From: Candidatus Solirubrobacter pratensis
GTDB taxonomy: Bacteria > Actinomycetota > Thermoleophilia > Solirubrobacterales > Solirubrobacteraceae
DNA length: 64,000 nucleotides
Reading direction: 5' to 3'
NCBI RefSeq assembly: GCF_000425945.1
Contig: NZ_AUEK01000013.1
Coordinates: 1-64,000 of the forward strand
In this document: positions 1 through 9,038 of the stretch, piece after piece
How positions within the stretch are numbered: position 1 is the stretch's first letter
Layout of the letters: every line of letters starts with the position of its first letter
Made by a program: the position numbers and the translations under genes
Notes under the pieces: generated by a model
Told to the model about the DNA's origin: nothing
What the model saw: the letters and a program-made list of their open reading frames with translations, nothing else
Database searches by the model: none

Positions 1-5
1 GGTCG

Positions 6-37
6 GTAGGCGGCGGCGCGTGTGCGCCGCCGCCTAC
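6..37 (-). terminator. Hairpin terminator of the Asp-box protein gene
   Basis: A perfect inverted repeat, arms 6-19 and 24-37 (14 bp, almost all G/C) with the loop GTGT, lies 12 bases past the stop codon of the leftward gene. There is no T tract, which is common for actinobacterial terminators. The position supports a termination or 3'-end stability role. Confidence 0.7.
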
Positions 38-49
38 GTGTGCACGCTC

Positions 50-3025
50 CTACGGTGTCGTGGTGGACAGCGTGAACGTCAGCGTCTTGCTGTAGCTGCC
101 GGTGCGCAGCGCGTCGTTGGCACCGATCCTCTGGCGCAGCGCGATCGTCACCGGGTCGTGGCTGACCGGGGCGCTCCAGCTCAGCAGCGCGAGCGGGTCG
201 CCCGAGACCGGGGCCAACGCGCTGCCCGAGCCCGCGGCGGGGCTGCCGGCCTGGGCCCGCAGCGGTTGCGGCAGAGAGAACGAGCCGTTGACCAGGTGAC
301 CAGCCGCGACGCCGCTCGTGTCGGCCACCGACAGTGCCGCGGCTCCGGCGGTGCTGAGGACATCGGCCGTCGTGGACGCGTCGTAGTCCTGCCCGGCGCC
401 CGGGGTGAACGCGCCGAAGCTCGCCGGCGCCCCCAGCGACAGCGCCAACGTCGCCGGCACCGCCCCGCCGACCCCGCCACTGCCGTCACCGCCGGCGCTC
501 TCGGTCAGCGGCAGCTCGTACACGCCGCGGCCGTAATTGGCCACGAACAGCGCGGAGTGGTCGGCGCTGAACCCCATATCGAGGATCGGCGCGTTCGGCA
601 GGCCCGCGCTGAGGTCATACCAGTGCGCGCCGTCGTCGGTGCTCTCGAACACACCCAGGTTCTCACCGGCATAGAGCACGCCGTTCGCCTGATCGTAGGT
701 GACGTGCCACACCGGCGCGTTGGGCAGGTCGGAGCTGATGTTCTTCCACGTCGTGCCGCCGTCGGTGGTCTCCCACACGTTGGCCGCCCGGTCGCCCTCC
801 TTGTAGCTGGAGAAGCTCGCGTAGACGTGCTCGGCGTTCGTCGGGTCCACGACGATCGAGGTCACCCAGGTCCCGGGCAGCACGCCCTTACCCAGCTGCG
901 TCCACTTGACGTCGCTCCCGTTCGCGGCGTCGGCGTTGGTCGTCTTCCACAGCAGGCCCGTGTCGGTGCCGGCGTAGATCGTGCTGGCCGGTGTGGTGCT
1001 CGTGCCGGTCGTCTTGGCCGGCCCGATCGCCGTCACCGCGCCGAACTCGTTCGCGTAATACGTGTCGCGGTTGATCTCCGGATCCGGCACCACACCCGGC
1101 AGGCTCGCCGGGTCATCCGGCGTCGGCGGGCTGATGATCGTCCACGAGTTCACGACACCCGCGCCCGAGCGGGCGATCGACGTGCCGGCGACGTAGACGT
1201 AGTCGGGATCGGCCGGGTCGAGCAGCATCGGCATCGCCACCTCCACGCGCGTGTTCGAAGGCCACGGCGGCGTCGAGAAGTTCGACGTCGCACTGCTCGT
1301 CGAACCCGTCGCCGCCGCGTCGACGCGGCGGCCGCAGCTGATCCGCGGCGGGGTCGGCTGCAGACACTCGTAGTAGCGAAGCTGGTTGGTCGGATCGACC
1401 TGGACTGAGAACCCGTCTCCGCCGCCGTACTGGTTCCACTTGGTGAGGTCGCCCGGCTCGGTGCCCGGCGTCCAGGTACGGCTGGAGCCGTTGTCCTGGA
1501 GGCCGATCACCATCCGCCGCGCGTCCTGCTGGGACACGGAGATGTGGTACGGCTGCGTCCACGGCTCGACCGTGCCGTGCAGCCAGTTCTTCTTGGTCGA
1601 GAGGCTGTTCGTCGGCAGCTGCCCGTTCGGCTGGTCGCCGTTGCTGTCGGAGCGGTAGACGCCGCCGTCGTTCCCGGCGTACACGCGCTTGGGCTGGTTC
1701 GGGTCCCAGGCCATCGCGTGCTGGTCGGCGTGCAGGGTGTCGAGCGCGAACGTCTTGGGCTGGACGACCGCCGACGACCAGGCGGTGTTATTGATCCACG
1801 TCTTGCCGCCGTCGCCGGACTCGCGCATATCGACGTTCCCGGCGAATAGGTGGTTCTCGTCGGCCGGGTCGACCCACAGGCGCGAGAACACCCACTCATA
1901 GCCGCCACTGATCGTGCCCGACTCGCCGCCGCACGTCCAGGTCTGGCCACCGTCGTTCGAGTAGTAGAAGCCCTTGTCGGGACCGTTGGACGTGGCGAAC
2001 TGAATGTAGGCGCGGTTCGGGTCGCTCGGCGCGAAGCCGACGCCGATGTGCCCGAGGTCGTCGCTCTGGTTGAGGCCGGTCTTCGTCGCGTCCCAACCGC
2101 ACACGGAGCCGTTGATGTCCGAGTTGTCCAGCCGCGTCCAGGTCTTGCCGTCGTCGGTCGAGCGGTACAGGCCGGAGCCCTTGCCGCCGTAGTAGAAGCT
2201 GCCGTTGTTGCGGTAGTGATCCCACATCGAGGCGAGGATCACGTGCGGGTTGCCCGGCATCAGTGCCACGTCGGCGGCGCCGACATGATCGCCGGTCGGC
2301 GCGAGCGCGAGCTGCCACGTCTCACCGCCGTCGGTCGAGTGATAGAGGCCGCGCTCGCTGGAGACCCAGGTGAGTGAGCCGGCGGACGCCGCCCACACCT
2401 CCTTCGGGTTGTCGGGGTTGACGACGATGCGGGCGAACGCGCCGCTGTCCGGGAGGCCCGAGAGCGTCCAGGACGCGCCCCCGTCGCTCGACTTGTAGAG
2501 ACCGTCGCCCATGAACGTCGAGCCGCCGCCGGACGGATTCGATCCCTCGCCGGTGCCGGCGTACAGCGTGCCGTCGGAGCCGCGTGCGAGCGCGCCCACC
2601 GCCTGGGTGGTGCGCTCCGGCCATGCCGGCGTCCAGGTGTCGCCGGCATCGGTCGACTTGAACACGCCGCCGCTGCCCACGGACGCGTAGACCGTGCTCG
2701 GGCTCGTCGTCGGATCGATCGCCAGATCGGTCACGCGCCCGCCGACGTTCGATGGGCCGACGAACTGCCAGCGTGAGCTGTCGGACGCCTCAGGCAGCGC
2801 GGCCGCCTGCGCGACCGCGCGCTTGACCTGCGCCTGCGTGACGGGCTTGCCCGCCGACGCTGACAGATCGAGGAACGACTGCGGCCCCTCCGATTCCTTG
2901 GCGGCGCCGTTCCACGGGAGCGGCTCTTCGGCTCGGACCGGGCGACTCCTCGGCGTTACCGACGTCGCCGTGGCGATGGCGACCACGAGCAGCGTGCCGG
3001 CGAACAGCAGCACCAAACGTTTCAT
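50..3025 (-). CDS. Secreted Asp-box (BNR/sortilin-like) repeat protein with C-terminal recurring module
   Basis: A 991-residue exported protein. It begins MKRLVLLFAG followed by a hydrophobic stretch, a typical signal peptide; this ATG was preferred over one 99 bases upstream because GGGAG precedes it at good spacing. The body carries at least eight Asp boxes of the form S-x-D-x-G-x-T-W (STDAGDTW, SSDGGASW, STDGGETW, STDDGKTW, SNDGGQTW, SGDGGKTW, TTDGGTTW, STDDGAHW), the hallmark of sialidase/sortilin-type beta-propellers. No sialidase catalytic residues can be claimed. After a Gly-rich linker the last ~125 residues form a separate beta-rich module ending TLTFTLSTTTP. The same module ends the neighbouring M14 carboxypeptidase. 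Probable role: extracellular glycan or protein binding or processing. Substrate is unknown. Confidence 0.85.
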   Translation of the reverse strand: MKRLVLLFAGTLLVVAIATATSVTPRSRPVRAEEPLPWNGAAKESEGPQSFLDLSASAGKPVTQAQVKRAVAQAAALPEASDSSRWQFVGPSNVGGRVTDLAIDPTTSPSTVYASVGSGGVFKSTDAGDTWTPAWPERTTQAVGALARGSDGTLYAGTGEGSNPSGGGSTFMGDGLYKSSDGGASWTLSGLPDSGAFARIVVNPDNPKEVWAASAGSLTWVSSERGLYHSTDGGETWQLALAPTGDHVGAADVALMPGNPHVILASMWDHYRNNGSFYYGGKGSGLYRSTDDGKTWTRLDNSDINGSVCGWDATKTGLNQSDDLGHIGVGFAPSDPNRAYIQFATSNGPDKGFYYSNDGGQTWTCGGESGTISGGYEWVFSRLWVDPADENHLFAGNVDMRESGDGGKTWINNTAWSSAVVQPKTFALDTLHADQHAMAWDPNQPKRVYAGNDGGVYRSDSNGDQPNGQLPTNSLSTKKNWLHGTVEPWTQPYHISVSQQDARRMVIGLQDNGSSRTWTPGTEPGDLTKWNQYGGGDGFSVQVDPTNQLRYYECLQPTPPRISCGRRVDAAATGSTSSATSNFSTPPWPSNTRVEVAMPMLLDPADPDYVYVAGTSIARSGAGVVNSWTIISPPTPDDPASLPGVVPDPEINRDTYYANEFGAVTAIGPAKTTGTSTTPASTIYAGTDTGLLWKTTNADAANGSDVKWTQLGKGVLPGTWVTSIVVDPTNAEHVYASFSSYKEGDRAANVWETTDGGTTWKNISSDLPNAPVWHVTYDQANGVLYAGENLGVFESTDDGAHWYDLSAGLPNAPILDMGFSADHSALFVANYGRGVYELPLTESAGGDGSGGVGGAVPATLALSLGAPASFGAFTPGAGQDYDASTTADVLSTAGAAALSVADTSGVAAGHLVNGSFSLPQPLRAQAGSPAAGSGSALAPVSGDPLALLSWSAPVSHDPVTIALRQRIGANDALRTGSYSKTLTFTLSTTTP

Positions 3026-3242
3026 GAACTCTCCCGACCTCCAGGGTTTGCGCAAGCTTCCCCTCGATTGGGCCGGCTGTCTCCCGTCATCCGTCGGAGT
3101 ACGGCGGCCGCGTACATGACACATTTCGCAACTTCGTCCGCTTGCGCCGTTTCGGTGTCACATTCCGCGCCCTTGTGCAACCGATAGTGGATGTGCACGG
3201 TAAGCACGCGCGGCGCGGGCGCGCCGCCACCGGCATGGGGCA

Positions 3243-3437
3243 CACTCCTACGCGTCGTCGTGGACAGGTGAACGTCAGCGCCTTGCCGTAGCTGCGGGTA
3301 CGCAGCGCGTCGCTGGGCGCTCGAGCTCAGCAGCGACATCGGGGCGCGGGAGACCGGGGCGAACGCGCCGCGGGAGCCCGCGGCCGGGCTGTCGGCCTGG
3401 GCCTGTGAGAGCGAGAACGAGCCGTTGACCACGTGAC
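3243..3437 (-). pseudogene. Decayed copy of the shared C-terminal module
   Basis: Read leftward this stretch gives VNGSFSLSQAQADSPAAGS and, after a deletion of roughly 60 bases, a remnant ending in LSTTT. It matches the last part of the upstream Asp-box gene almost base for base, including the sequence just past the stop. It has no start, no body and several indels, so it is a dead fragment left by a duplication or by loss of a third module-bearing gene. Confidence 0.8.
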
Positions 3438-3985
3438 GCGGCGAGCGCCGCTCGAAGGCCTCGAAGGGGATCGAGTAGCGGGAGATGTCCAGGCCGAGGC
3501 CGCCGACGACGGTCAGGGCGATGATTCGACGACGTCGGTCACGCCGGCTCGGGAGCGCCGGCGCAAACGCCTTGCGTGCGTTGTCAGTCGCGAAGGCGTG
3601 AGCGGAACATGCGCCCGCCGATGAGGTCGCGTGATGCTCCTAACAACCGGTGCGTCGTGAACAGAGAGCGCGTTGCGTCTCCATGTGAGTGGCTCCGCAT
3701 ATCGAGGTGCTCTCCCTCGGCTTGCTGCGGCGCGTTTCTCCCGAGAGCCGCGGAGGCGTGCGGCCCGGACGCCGAACGCTACGACCCAGCCCGGCCCCGT
3801 ATCCACGCCCGACCCCTTGCGTACGCCGCCTAAGTAACGCGACCCGCCAGCGTACCCCCACAGCGCGTAGGCGTTGCGACGCCGCCCAACCGATTGCTCG
3901 GTTCAGCGATGCGGCCGCAACACCCACGTCCGATAGGAGCTGGCGAGCAGAGGGGCGCCGCCCGATCGGGCCGCGCCCCGCAGCT
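3438..3985. other. Intergenic stretch with no supported gene
   Basis: I see no open frame here with a recognisable product or good ribosome site. Composition is less regular than in the flanking genes, which fits degraded sequence. A short leftward run at 3440-3525 looks protein-like, but I could not place it. Confidence 0.5.
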
Positions 3986-6793
3986 TCACGGCGTCGTCGT
4001 CGACAGCGTGAACGTCAGCGTCTTCGAGTAGGCGCCCGTCCGGAGCGCGTCGTTGGCGTCGATCGTCTGCGTGAACGTGATCGTCGACACGCCGTTGGAG
4101 ACGGGCGACGGCCACGAGCCGGGGGCGATGTCGACGCGCAGCGGCAGCGGCAGCGAGAAGGCGCCGTTCGTGAGGTGACCCGGATCGCTCACGCTCAGCG
4201 TCGCGTCACCGGCCGTGGAGGTCACCTTCGCGGTCGTGGACGTGGTGTAGCCCTTCCCGACGCCGGGCGTGAAGACACCGAAGCTGGCCGCCGGACCGAG
4301 CGAGAGCGAGAGCGTTGCCGGGACGTTGCCGCCCACGTCGCCGGGCGTGAACGTCTGCGAGCCCGTCGAGGTCTGACCCTTGACGTCGGTCGCGATCCAC
4401 CGCACGGTCGCGTTCGCCGGCACGTGGAACGGGCGCAGCCGCGCGCGCGGGCTCGAAGGCCCGTATGCCGGCGAGTCCGCCGTCGGCGTCGAGCCGTCGG
4501 TCGTGTAGTGGATCGTGGCGGGCTCGTTCTGGTTGAACAGCACGTCCATGCCGCCTCCCGCCGGCGTCGCCATCGGGCTCACGACCGGCGCCGAGTGGTC
4601 GCGCTCGTAGGCGAGCGCCGACTCGAGGATCCCGTAGTTGCCGTTGGCGAACTCCATCGCCTCGTCGTGACCCTCGGTGGCGTAGGCCGGGAAGAAGCCG
4701 ACGGGCGACTGGGCGGTGCTCGTGGGCGAGGTGAAGCGGTCAGCGCCGACTTCGAAGTCGTAGCCGATGATGCCGCGGTTGTACCAGGCCTCGTCGGAGC
4801 TGTTGCCGGCGGCCGAGTACAGGACGTCGGCCACTGGGCCGGTGCGGGCCGGCAGGATCGCGGTCCCGCGGTAGCTCTTGATGCGATCCAGCGTCGTGGC
4901 CGCCGTCTGCTCGAAGTACTGATTGACGCCGTAGGAGGCGTACGGCAGCGTCTGGCGGCCGGCCGTCTTATACGCGCCCGGCGCCCACATGAAGTAGCCG
5001 CCGTAGGAGTGCACGTTGTTGGACAGCTTGATGTTCGGGTGCTGGTCGGTCAGCCAGGTCTCGTTGCGCACCTCGGGCTCGGAAAGCTCGAACGGCCCGG
5101 AGTAGACCTCGTTGGTGCAGCTCGAGGACGAGCCGCTGTAGCCGTCGAAGATCGACCCGACCGAGAAGTTGCGGTTGAGGTCGACGCCCCACGTGTTGCG
5201 GTCCGTCGGCGCGTCGTTGGCCGCCGGGCAGTAGTTGACCATGTTCTTGCGCTGGCTGCCGTAGTCGTAGAGCGTGTAGTCGGCGCCGTCCGCGTTGACC
5301 GACGGGAGGATGAAGATGTCGAGGTTGTCGACGAGTTCCTTGGTCTCGGGGTCGGTCGCGTAGTTGCGCACGAGCCGCTCCGCGGTCTCGAGGCACACCA
5401 GCGGCACGACCCATTCGCGCGCGTGCTCCTGGCAGTACAGGAAGACGCCGGTCTTGGAGCCGTCGCGATGCGCGCCGATGCGGATCGCCTGCACCGTCTG
5501 CGGCCCGCGCGGGATTGAGGCGGGCGCCTTGAGGAAGTCGCTCAGCTGCGACGGCGCCGCACCGGGCGCGACGACCGACGTCGGGTCTCCCACGGTGTTG
5601 CCGTGGTAGCGCTCGGCGACGACCAGCGCGGACGCCGCCGCGTCGCTGTTGACGGCCGCCATGACTTCACCGGACGTGCTGGTGACCTTGCCGGCGGCGT
5701 CGGTGGCGAGATTGACCGTGATGGCCTTGCCGGCGACCGAGACGCCGAGCGCCTGGCCGGGCGCTCCCGGATCCTTTAGCTGGATGCTGATGTCGTTGCC
5801 GCCGTCCTGGCCCCAAGCCTTCGAGGTGAGCTGGACCGCCTGCGCGCGCTGTGTCGTGGCGATCTGACTCGTCGCGCCGGTGTAGGGCGTCGCGGTGCCG
5901 ACGATCATCTGCGCCTTGCGCTGATAGCCGTTGGTCTTGTAGGGCAGGTCGATGACCTGGGCGATGTCCGGGAACTCGGCCGCGAGCGAGCGGATCTTGG
6001 CGAAGCTCTCGCTGGAGTCGGTGTAGTGCGTCGTGAAGTCCTGCAGGAAGCCGACCGGCGGCGCGCCGTGGCCGTTGGTGGTGACCCACTCCTTGACCGC
6101 GATCGTGTCGCTGCCGCCGTTGGCGCTCGCGACCCGCACGGTCGACGGCATCGGCTTGCCGTCGCCGTTGTCGCCCACGCGGAAGAGGTTGCGGTGATAG
6201 AGGTAGGCGCCGCCGTCGATGAAAGGCGACAGGTTGCCGCTGCCCGAGTCCCAGCTCGCGGTCATGATCGGGTTCTGCGCGGCCACCGGCTTGCCGTCGC
6301 TCGTGACCGCCTCGATCGAGATGAAGCGCCCGGCGTAGTTGGTGAAGTAGTCGGCGCGCTGCGCTGTGACCGTGTCGGTCGCGGCCAGGCTCCTGGCCTT
6401 GCCGCGGCCGGCCGTGAGGTTGCTCGCGGCTGCCCGCTCGGCGCGGATCGCCGCCTCGCGCTCGGCGCGGCCGGCCTCGATCGCCGCCTGCGTGTCGACG
6501 ACGCCGGTAGCGGGAAAGCCCATCGCCTCGTACTGCGCCTCCTGATCGCCGGTCACCCAGGCGTCGACCGTGATCGTGCCGTCGTCGTTGTCGCGCACGT
6601 ACTCGGCGAGGTCGGCGCCCACCGCCGTCAGGCGCGGGATGTCCTCCCGGCTTGGGAGCTTGAACTCGACCAGGCTGAGCTCGTCGGCCGTGCCAGGGTC
6701 GTCCTCGACCACCGATCCATGCGCGGTCGCCGGGAGACCCACCCCGATGGCCAGGGCCAGCGCGCTTAAGAGCGCGCCGCTGCGTCGCTTCAT
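3986..6793 (-). CDS. Secreted M14 zinc carboxypeptidase with chitobiase-type and recurring C-terminal modules
   Basis: A 935-residue exported metallopeptidase. An N-terminal signal peptide (MKRRSGALLSALALAIG) is followed by a long propeptide-like region. The M14 catalytic domain shows the HxxE zinc motif in QEHAREW near residue 457, DLNRNF, the third ligand His in NNVHSYGG near 594, and the catalytic Glu in YDFEVG near 680. A chitobiase-like C-terminal segment (IHYTTDGSTP) follows. The last ~110 residues are the same module as in the leftward Asp-box protein, ending TLTFTLSTTTP. GGAGG sits 8 bases before the ATG. Known family role: removal of C-terminal residues from peptides outside the cell. 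Preference for a residue class is not evident from sequence. Confidence 0.92.
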   Translation of the reverse strand: MKRRSGALLSALALAIGVGLPATAHGSVVEDDPGTADELSLVEFKLPSREDIPRLTAVGADLAEYVRDNDDGTITVDAWVTGDQEAQYEAMGFPATGVVDTQAAIEAGRAEREAAIRAERAAASNLTAGRGKARSLAATDTVTAQRADYFTNYAGRFISIEAVTSDGKPVAAQNPIMTASWDSGSGNLSPFIDGGAYLYHRNLFRVGDNGDGKPMPSTVRVASANGGSDTIAVKEWVTTNGHGAPPVGFLQDFTTHYTDSSESFAKIRSLAAEFPDIAQVIDLPYKTNGYQRKAQMIVGTATPYTGATSQIATTQRAQAVQLTSKAWGQDGGNDISIQLKDPGAPGQALGVSVAGKAITVNLATDAAGKVTSTSGEVMAAVNSDAAASALVVAERYHGNTVGDPTSVVAPGAAPSQLSDFLKAPASIPRGPQTVQAIRIGAHRDGSKTGVFLYCQEHAREWVVPLVCLETAERLVRNYATDPETKELVDNLDIFILPSVNADGADYTLYDYGSQRKNMVNYCPAANDAPTDRNTWGVDLNRNFSVGSIFDGYSGSSSSCTNEVYSGPFELSEPEVRNETWLTDQHPNIKLSNNVHSYGGYFMWAPGAYKTAGRQTLPYASYGVNQYFEQTAATTLDRIKSYRGTAILPARTGPVADVLYSAAGNSSDEAWYNRGIIGYDFEVGADRFTSPTSTAQSPVGFFPAYATEGHDEAMEFANGNYGILESALAYERDHSAPVVSPMATPAGGGMDVLFNQNEPATIHYTTDGSTPTADSPAYGPSSPRARLRPFHVPANATVRWIATDVKGQTSTGSQTFTPGDVGGNVPATLSLSLGPAASFGVFTPGVGKGYTTSTTAKVTSTAGDATLSVSDPGHLTNGAFSLPLPLRVDIAPGSWPSPVSNGVSTITFTQTIDANDALRTGAYSKTLTFTLSTTTP

Positions 6794-6917
6794 CGCGAAA
6801 CCTCCGTGTTAGACGTAGGACGGGTCCTCCAGACCCGGGGACCCCCCGCTCATGCAAGCCCGTCCCACGGTGCGGCCGACAGATGCACAGAGCGTGGATT
6901 TGCCTCCACGACACCCG

Positions 6918-6932
6918 CCTACATGGCGTAGG
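6918..6932. promoter_or_regulatory. BlaI-type operator candidate in front of blaI
   Basis: CCTACATGGCGTAGG is a perfect 5-5-5 palindrome (CCTAC-N5-GTAGG). BlaI/MecI repressors bind dyads built on TAC...GTA. The site lies about 20 bp upstream of the proposed -10 of the repressor gene, so it could give autoregulation. It also lies upstream of the divergent M14 gene. The function is inferred. Confidence 0.55.
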
Positions 6933-6951
6933 AATGTCGAGTTCCGGCTGG

Positions 6952-6963
6952 CATACTCGCGCT
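6952..6963 (+). promoter_or_regulatory. Probable -10 element for a leaderless blaI transcript
   Basis: CATACT at 6952-6957 is followed by six bases and then the GTG start. That spacing puts the transcription start on or next to the start codon. There is no ribosome-binding sequence, which fits a leaderless mRNA. Confidence 0.45.
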
Positions 6964-7347
6964 GTGGACGAACTGACTCCGATCCAGGGCGACCTGCAGA
7001 CGCAGGTCATGTCGGCCCTCTGGCGGCTCGGCGCCGGAACGGTCGAGCAGGTGCGCTCAGAGCTGCCTTCGCGCTATCGCGGTGCGTACAACACGGTGCA
7101 GACCGTGCTCAACCGGCTGGCCGAGCGCGGGCTGCTGGAGCGCGAGCGCGAGGGCCGCGGCTACGTGTACAAGCCGCGCTTGTCAGAAGCCGACTACCTG
7201 TCGGGGACGATCCGGCACACGCTGGCCGGGGCGTCGATCGATGCGCGCCGCGCCGCGCTGGCGAGCATCATCGGCGGACTGGGGCCGGGAGAGCTCGGCC
7301 GGATCGCCGATCTGGCGCAGAACGCTTCAGCGAAGCGCGGAGCGTGA
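6964..7347 (+). CDS. blaI: BlaI/MecI/CopY-family transcriptional repressor
   Basis: A 127-residue winged-helix repressor. The sequence shows the family pattern: LQTQVMSALWRLG, then the recognition-helix region AYNTVQTVLNRLAERGLL and the wing RGYVYKPRLS, then a C-terminal dimerisation tail. The GTG start gives VDELTPIQGDLQ, matching usual family N termini; an upstream ATG in frame would add 27 atypical residues. It is 13 bases from an M56 metallopeptidase gene, the standard BlaI-BlaR1-type pairing in which the membrane protease inactivates the repressor. No beta-lactamase is present nearby. Three CCTAC-N5-GTAGG-like sites lie before this gene, the aldolase-like gene and the YraQ permease, so its targets may concern metals or metabolism. 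Confidence 0.88.
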   Translation: MDELTPIQGDLQTQVMSALWRLGAGTVEQVRSELPSRYRGAYNTVQTVLNRLAERGLLEREREGRGYVYKPRLSEADYLSGTIRHTLAGASIDARRAALASIIGGLGPGELGRIADLAQNASAKRGA

Positions 7348-7360
7348 GCGCGCACCCCGT

Positions 7361-8284
7361 ATGACCTGGCTGCTCGCAGCCGCCGTACTCGCCGTGGCGA
7401 TTGGCTTGCCGCACTTCCTGCGGCTCGACGCCGCGCCGCCGGCGTTCGCCGCCGGCGTCTGGTTGTGCGCGCTGCTGCTGCGGGCCGTCGGGTCGCTGCT
7501 GGCGGTCGTCTCGCTCGAGGTCTTCATCCCGGCGACCCGCGCCTACGAGCCGCTGTCGAGCGTATGCGCGCTGGGGGTCAGCGGACACTCGATCGGGGAC
7601 GCGGTCCTGGCGATCCCAACCTTCCTCCTCGCGGGTGCGCTGATCGTCGCGCTGCTGCAGTTGTGGCGGGCGGCGCGCGCGGTGGCGCGGCTGACGAGCG
7701 ACGGCCTCGTCGGCGCGGGGCCCTGTGGGAGCGTGATCGTCGCCGACGGCGACCTGCTGGTCGCGGCCGCCGGCCTGCGCAAGCCGCGGATACTCGTTTC
7801 GGCCGGCGCCCTGTTGGCGCTCGACGACGAGGAGCTGTTCGCCTCCTTGGAGCACGAGCGGGGCCACATCGCGCGCGGTCACCGCTACGTACTCGTCCTC
7901 GCCGAGCTGGCGCGCGCGCTGGGGCGGCTGGTTCCCGGTACGCGCGCCGCCGCCCGCGAGCTCCTGTTCCATCTCGAGCGCGACGCCGACCGCTTCGCCC
8001 TCGCCCGCCGACACAGCCCCGTGGTACTCGCCAGCGCGATCTGCAAGGCCGCGCTGCACGAGCCGCCCAAGGGCATCACGCTGGCGCTCGGCGGGCGCGG
8101 AGTCGTCTCGCGCCGCGTGCGCCAGCTGCTCGACAATGCGCCGCTGCGACGGCCGTCGATCGGCCTGCTGACGCTGGTGCCGGTGATGATCGTGCTGCTG
8201 GCCGTCGCCGCGGGAGCGCTGCCGTTCGTCGCGCACGCGACCATGCACCATCCGCACCGCGGCGCCGCCGCCGAGCACTGCTGA
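7361..8284 (+). CDS. M56-family membrane metallopeptidase (BlaR1/MecR1-like protease domain)
   Basis: A 307-residue integral membrane protein. Hydrophobic segments flank a cytoplasmic zinc-protease domain with the HExxH motif as HERGH (His165, Glu166, His169), followed by a downstream ELLFHLERDADRFA helix that supplies the third ligand in the family. There is a C-terminal membrane segment, but no extracytoplasmic penicillin-binding sensor domain like that of BlaR1. The signal it senses is therefore unknown. It follows blaI closely and is probably co-transcribed. Expected role: cleaves or triggers loss of the BlaI repressor. The tail is rich in His (HHPHRG), possibly metal-binding, but that is speculative. 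Confidence 0.87.
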   Translation: MTWLLAAAVLAVAIGLPHFLRLDAAPPAFAAGVWLCALLLRAVGSLLAVVSLEVFIPATRAYEPLSSVCALGVSGHSIGDAVLAIPTFLLAGALIVALLQLWRAARAVARLTSDGLVGAGPCGSVIVADGDLLVAAAGLRKPRILVSAGALLALDDEELFASLEHERGHIARGHRYVLVLAELARALGRLVPGTRAAARELLFHLERDADRFALARRHSPVVLASAICKAALHEPPKGITLALGGRGVVSRRVRQLLDNAPLRRPSIGLLTLVPVMIVLLAVAAGALPFVAHATMHHPHRGAAAEHC

Positions 8285-8352
8285 CTCCCACGCGGCGTCG
8301 GTTAGGCGGAGCGGCCCCGTGGACCGGTCTCAGCGTCTATTTGATGGCTAGA

Positions 8353-8369
8353 TCCTAAGAGTTGTAGGA
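8353..8369. promoter_or_regulatory. Imperfect BlaI-type operator before the aldolase-like gene
   Basis: TCCTAAGAGTTGTAGGA is a dyad with one mismatch to the CCTAC-N5-GTAGG pattern. It overlaps the AGGAG ribosome site of the next gene and sits 16 bases from its ATG. TTGATG at 8341 could be a -35. A repressor here would block initiation. Confidence 0.4.
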
Positions 8370-8379
8370 GAATTTCCCT

Positions 8380-9038
8380 ATGACGCTTGTGAGGGAGATC
8401 TCGGAGACCCAGGTCGTGCGCCGCCTGGCTGCCGGGCGCATCGTGGCGAGCGCCGTGTTCGACACGCCGAGCAGGCCGAGGACGCAGGAGCGGCGCTCGC
8501 GCGCGGCGGAGTGCGCTGCCTCGAGGTCGTCTGCGGTCGGCCTGGAACGGCCGGCGCGAGCGCGATCCGCGCGGCACGCGCCGTCGACGGTCTGCTGGTC
8601 GGCGCGGGCAACGTCATCGAGCCCGAGCAGGTCGCGAGCGTCGCGCGCGCGGGAGCGCAGTTCGCGACGGCGCCCGGCACGAACATGGCCGTCGTTCACG
8701 TGTGCCGGGAGCTCGGCCTGCCGTTCTTTCCCGGCGTCGCGACGCCGAGCGAGATCGAGCGGCTGCAGACGCTCGGCGTCAGGGCCATGGGCGTCTTCCC
8801 GGTCGTCGCCCTGGGTGGGACACCGTTCCTCGAAGCGGTCGCCGGCGCGTATCCGACGGTGGCGTTCCCGCCGAGCGGCGGAGTCCGCTCCGAGACGCTG
8901 CGTGCCTATGCAGCGCTCCCGTCGGTGCTCGCGGTCTCGTGTACGTGGATCGTTCGCCAGGAGCATGTGCGCACGCGCAACTTCGATCGCGTCGAGCGCA
9001 TCGCGCGTGAGGCACAGGCGACCGTCGGTCGCCTGTAG
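8380..9038 (+). pseudogene. KDPG/KHG aldolase-like gene, frameshifted and lacking the Schiff-base lysine
   Basis: The start (MTLVREISETQVVRRL after AGGAG) is in one frame. From about 8465 the homologous sequence AEQAEDAGAALARGG continues in another frame to the stop, so a single-base deletion or a base-calling error lies near 8460-8470. The rest is clearly the Eda fold: CLEV, LLVGAG, PGVATPSEIE, FPVVALGG, FPPSGG. In active enzymes the Schiff-base Lys lies in the K-x-FP segment; here the segment reads RAMGVFP, with Gly in its place. The frameshift plus the lost catalytic residue make it likely a pseudogene, or a non-aldolase paralogue if the frameshift is an artefact. Confidence 0.75.

Noticed and set aside
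3440..3525. Leftward protein-like run next to the decayed module
   Set aside because: Too short, no start, and no family recognised.
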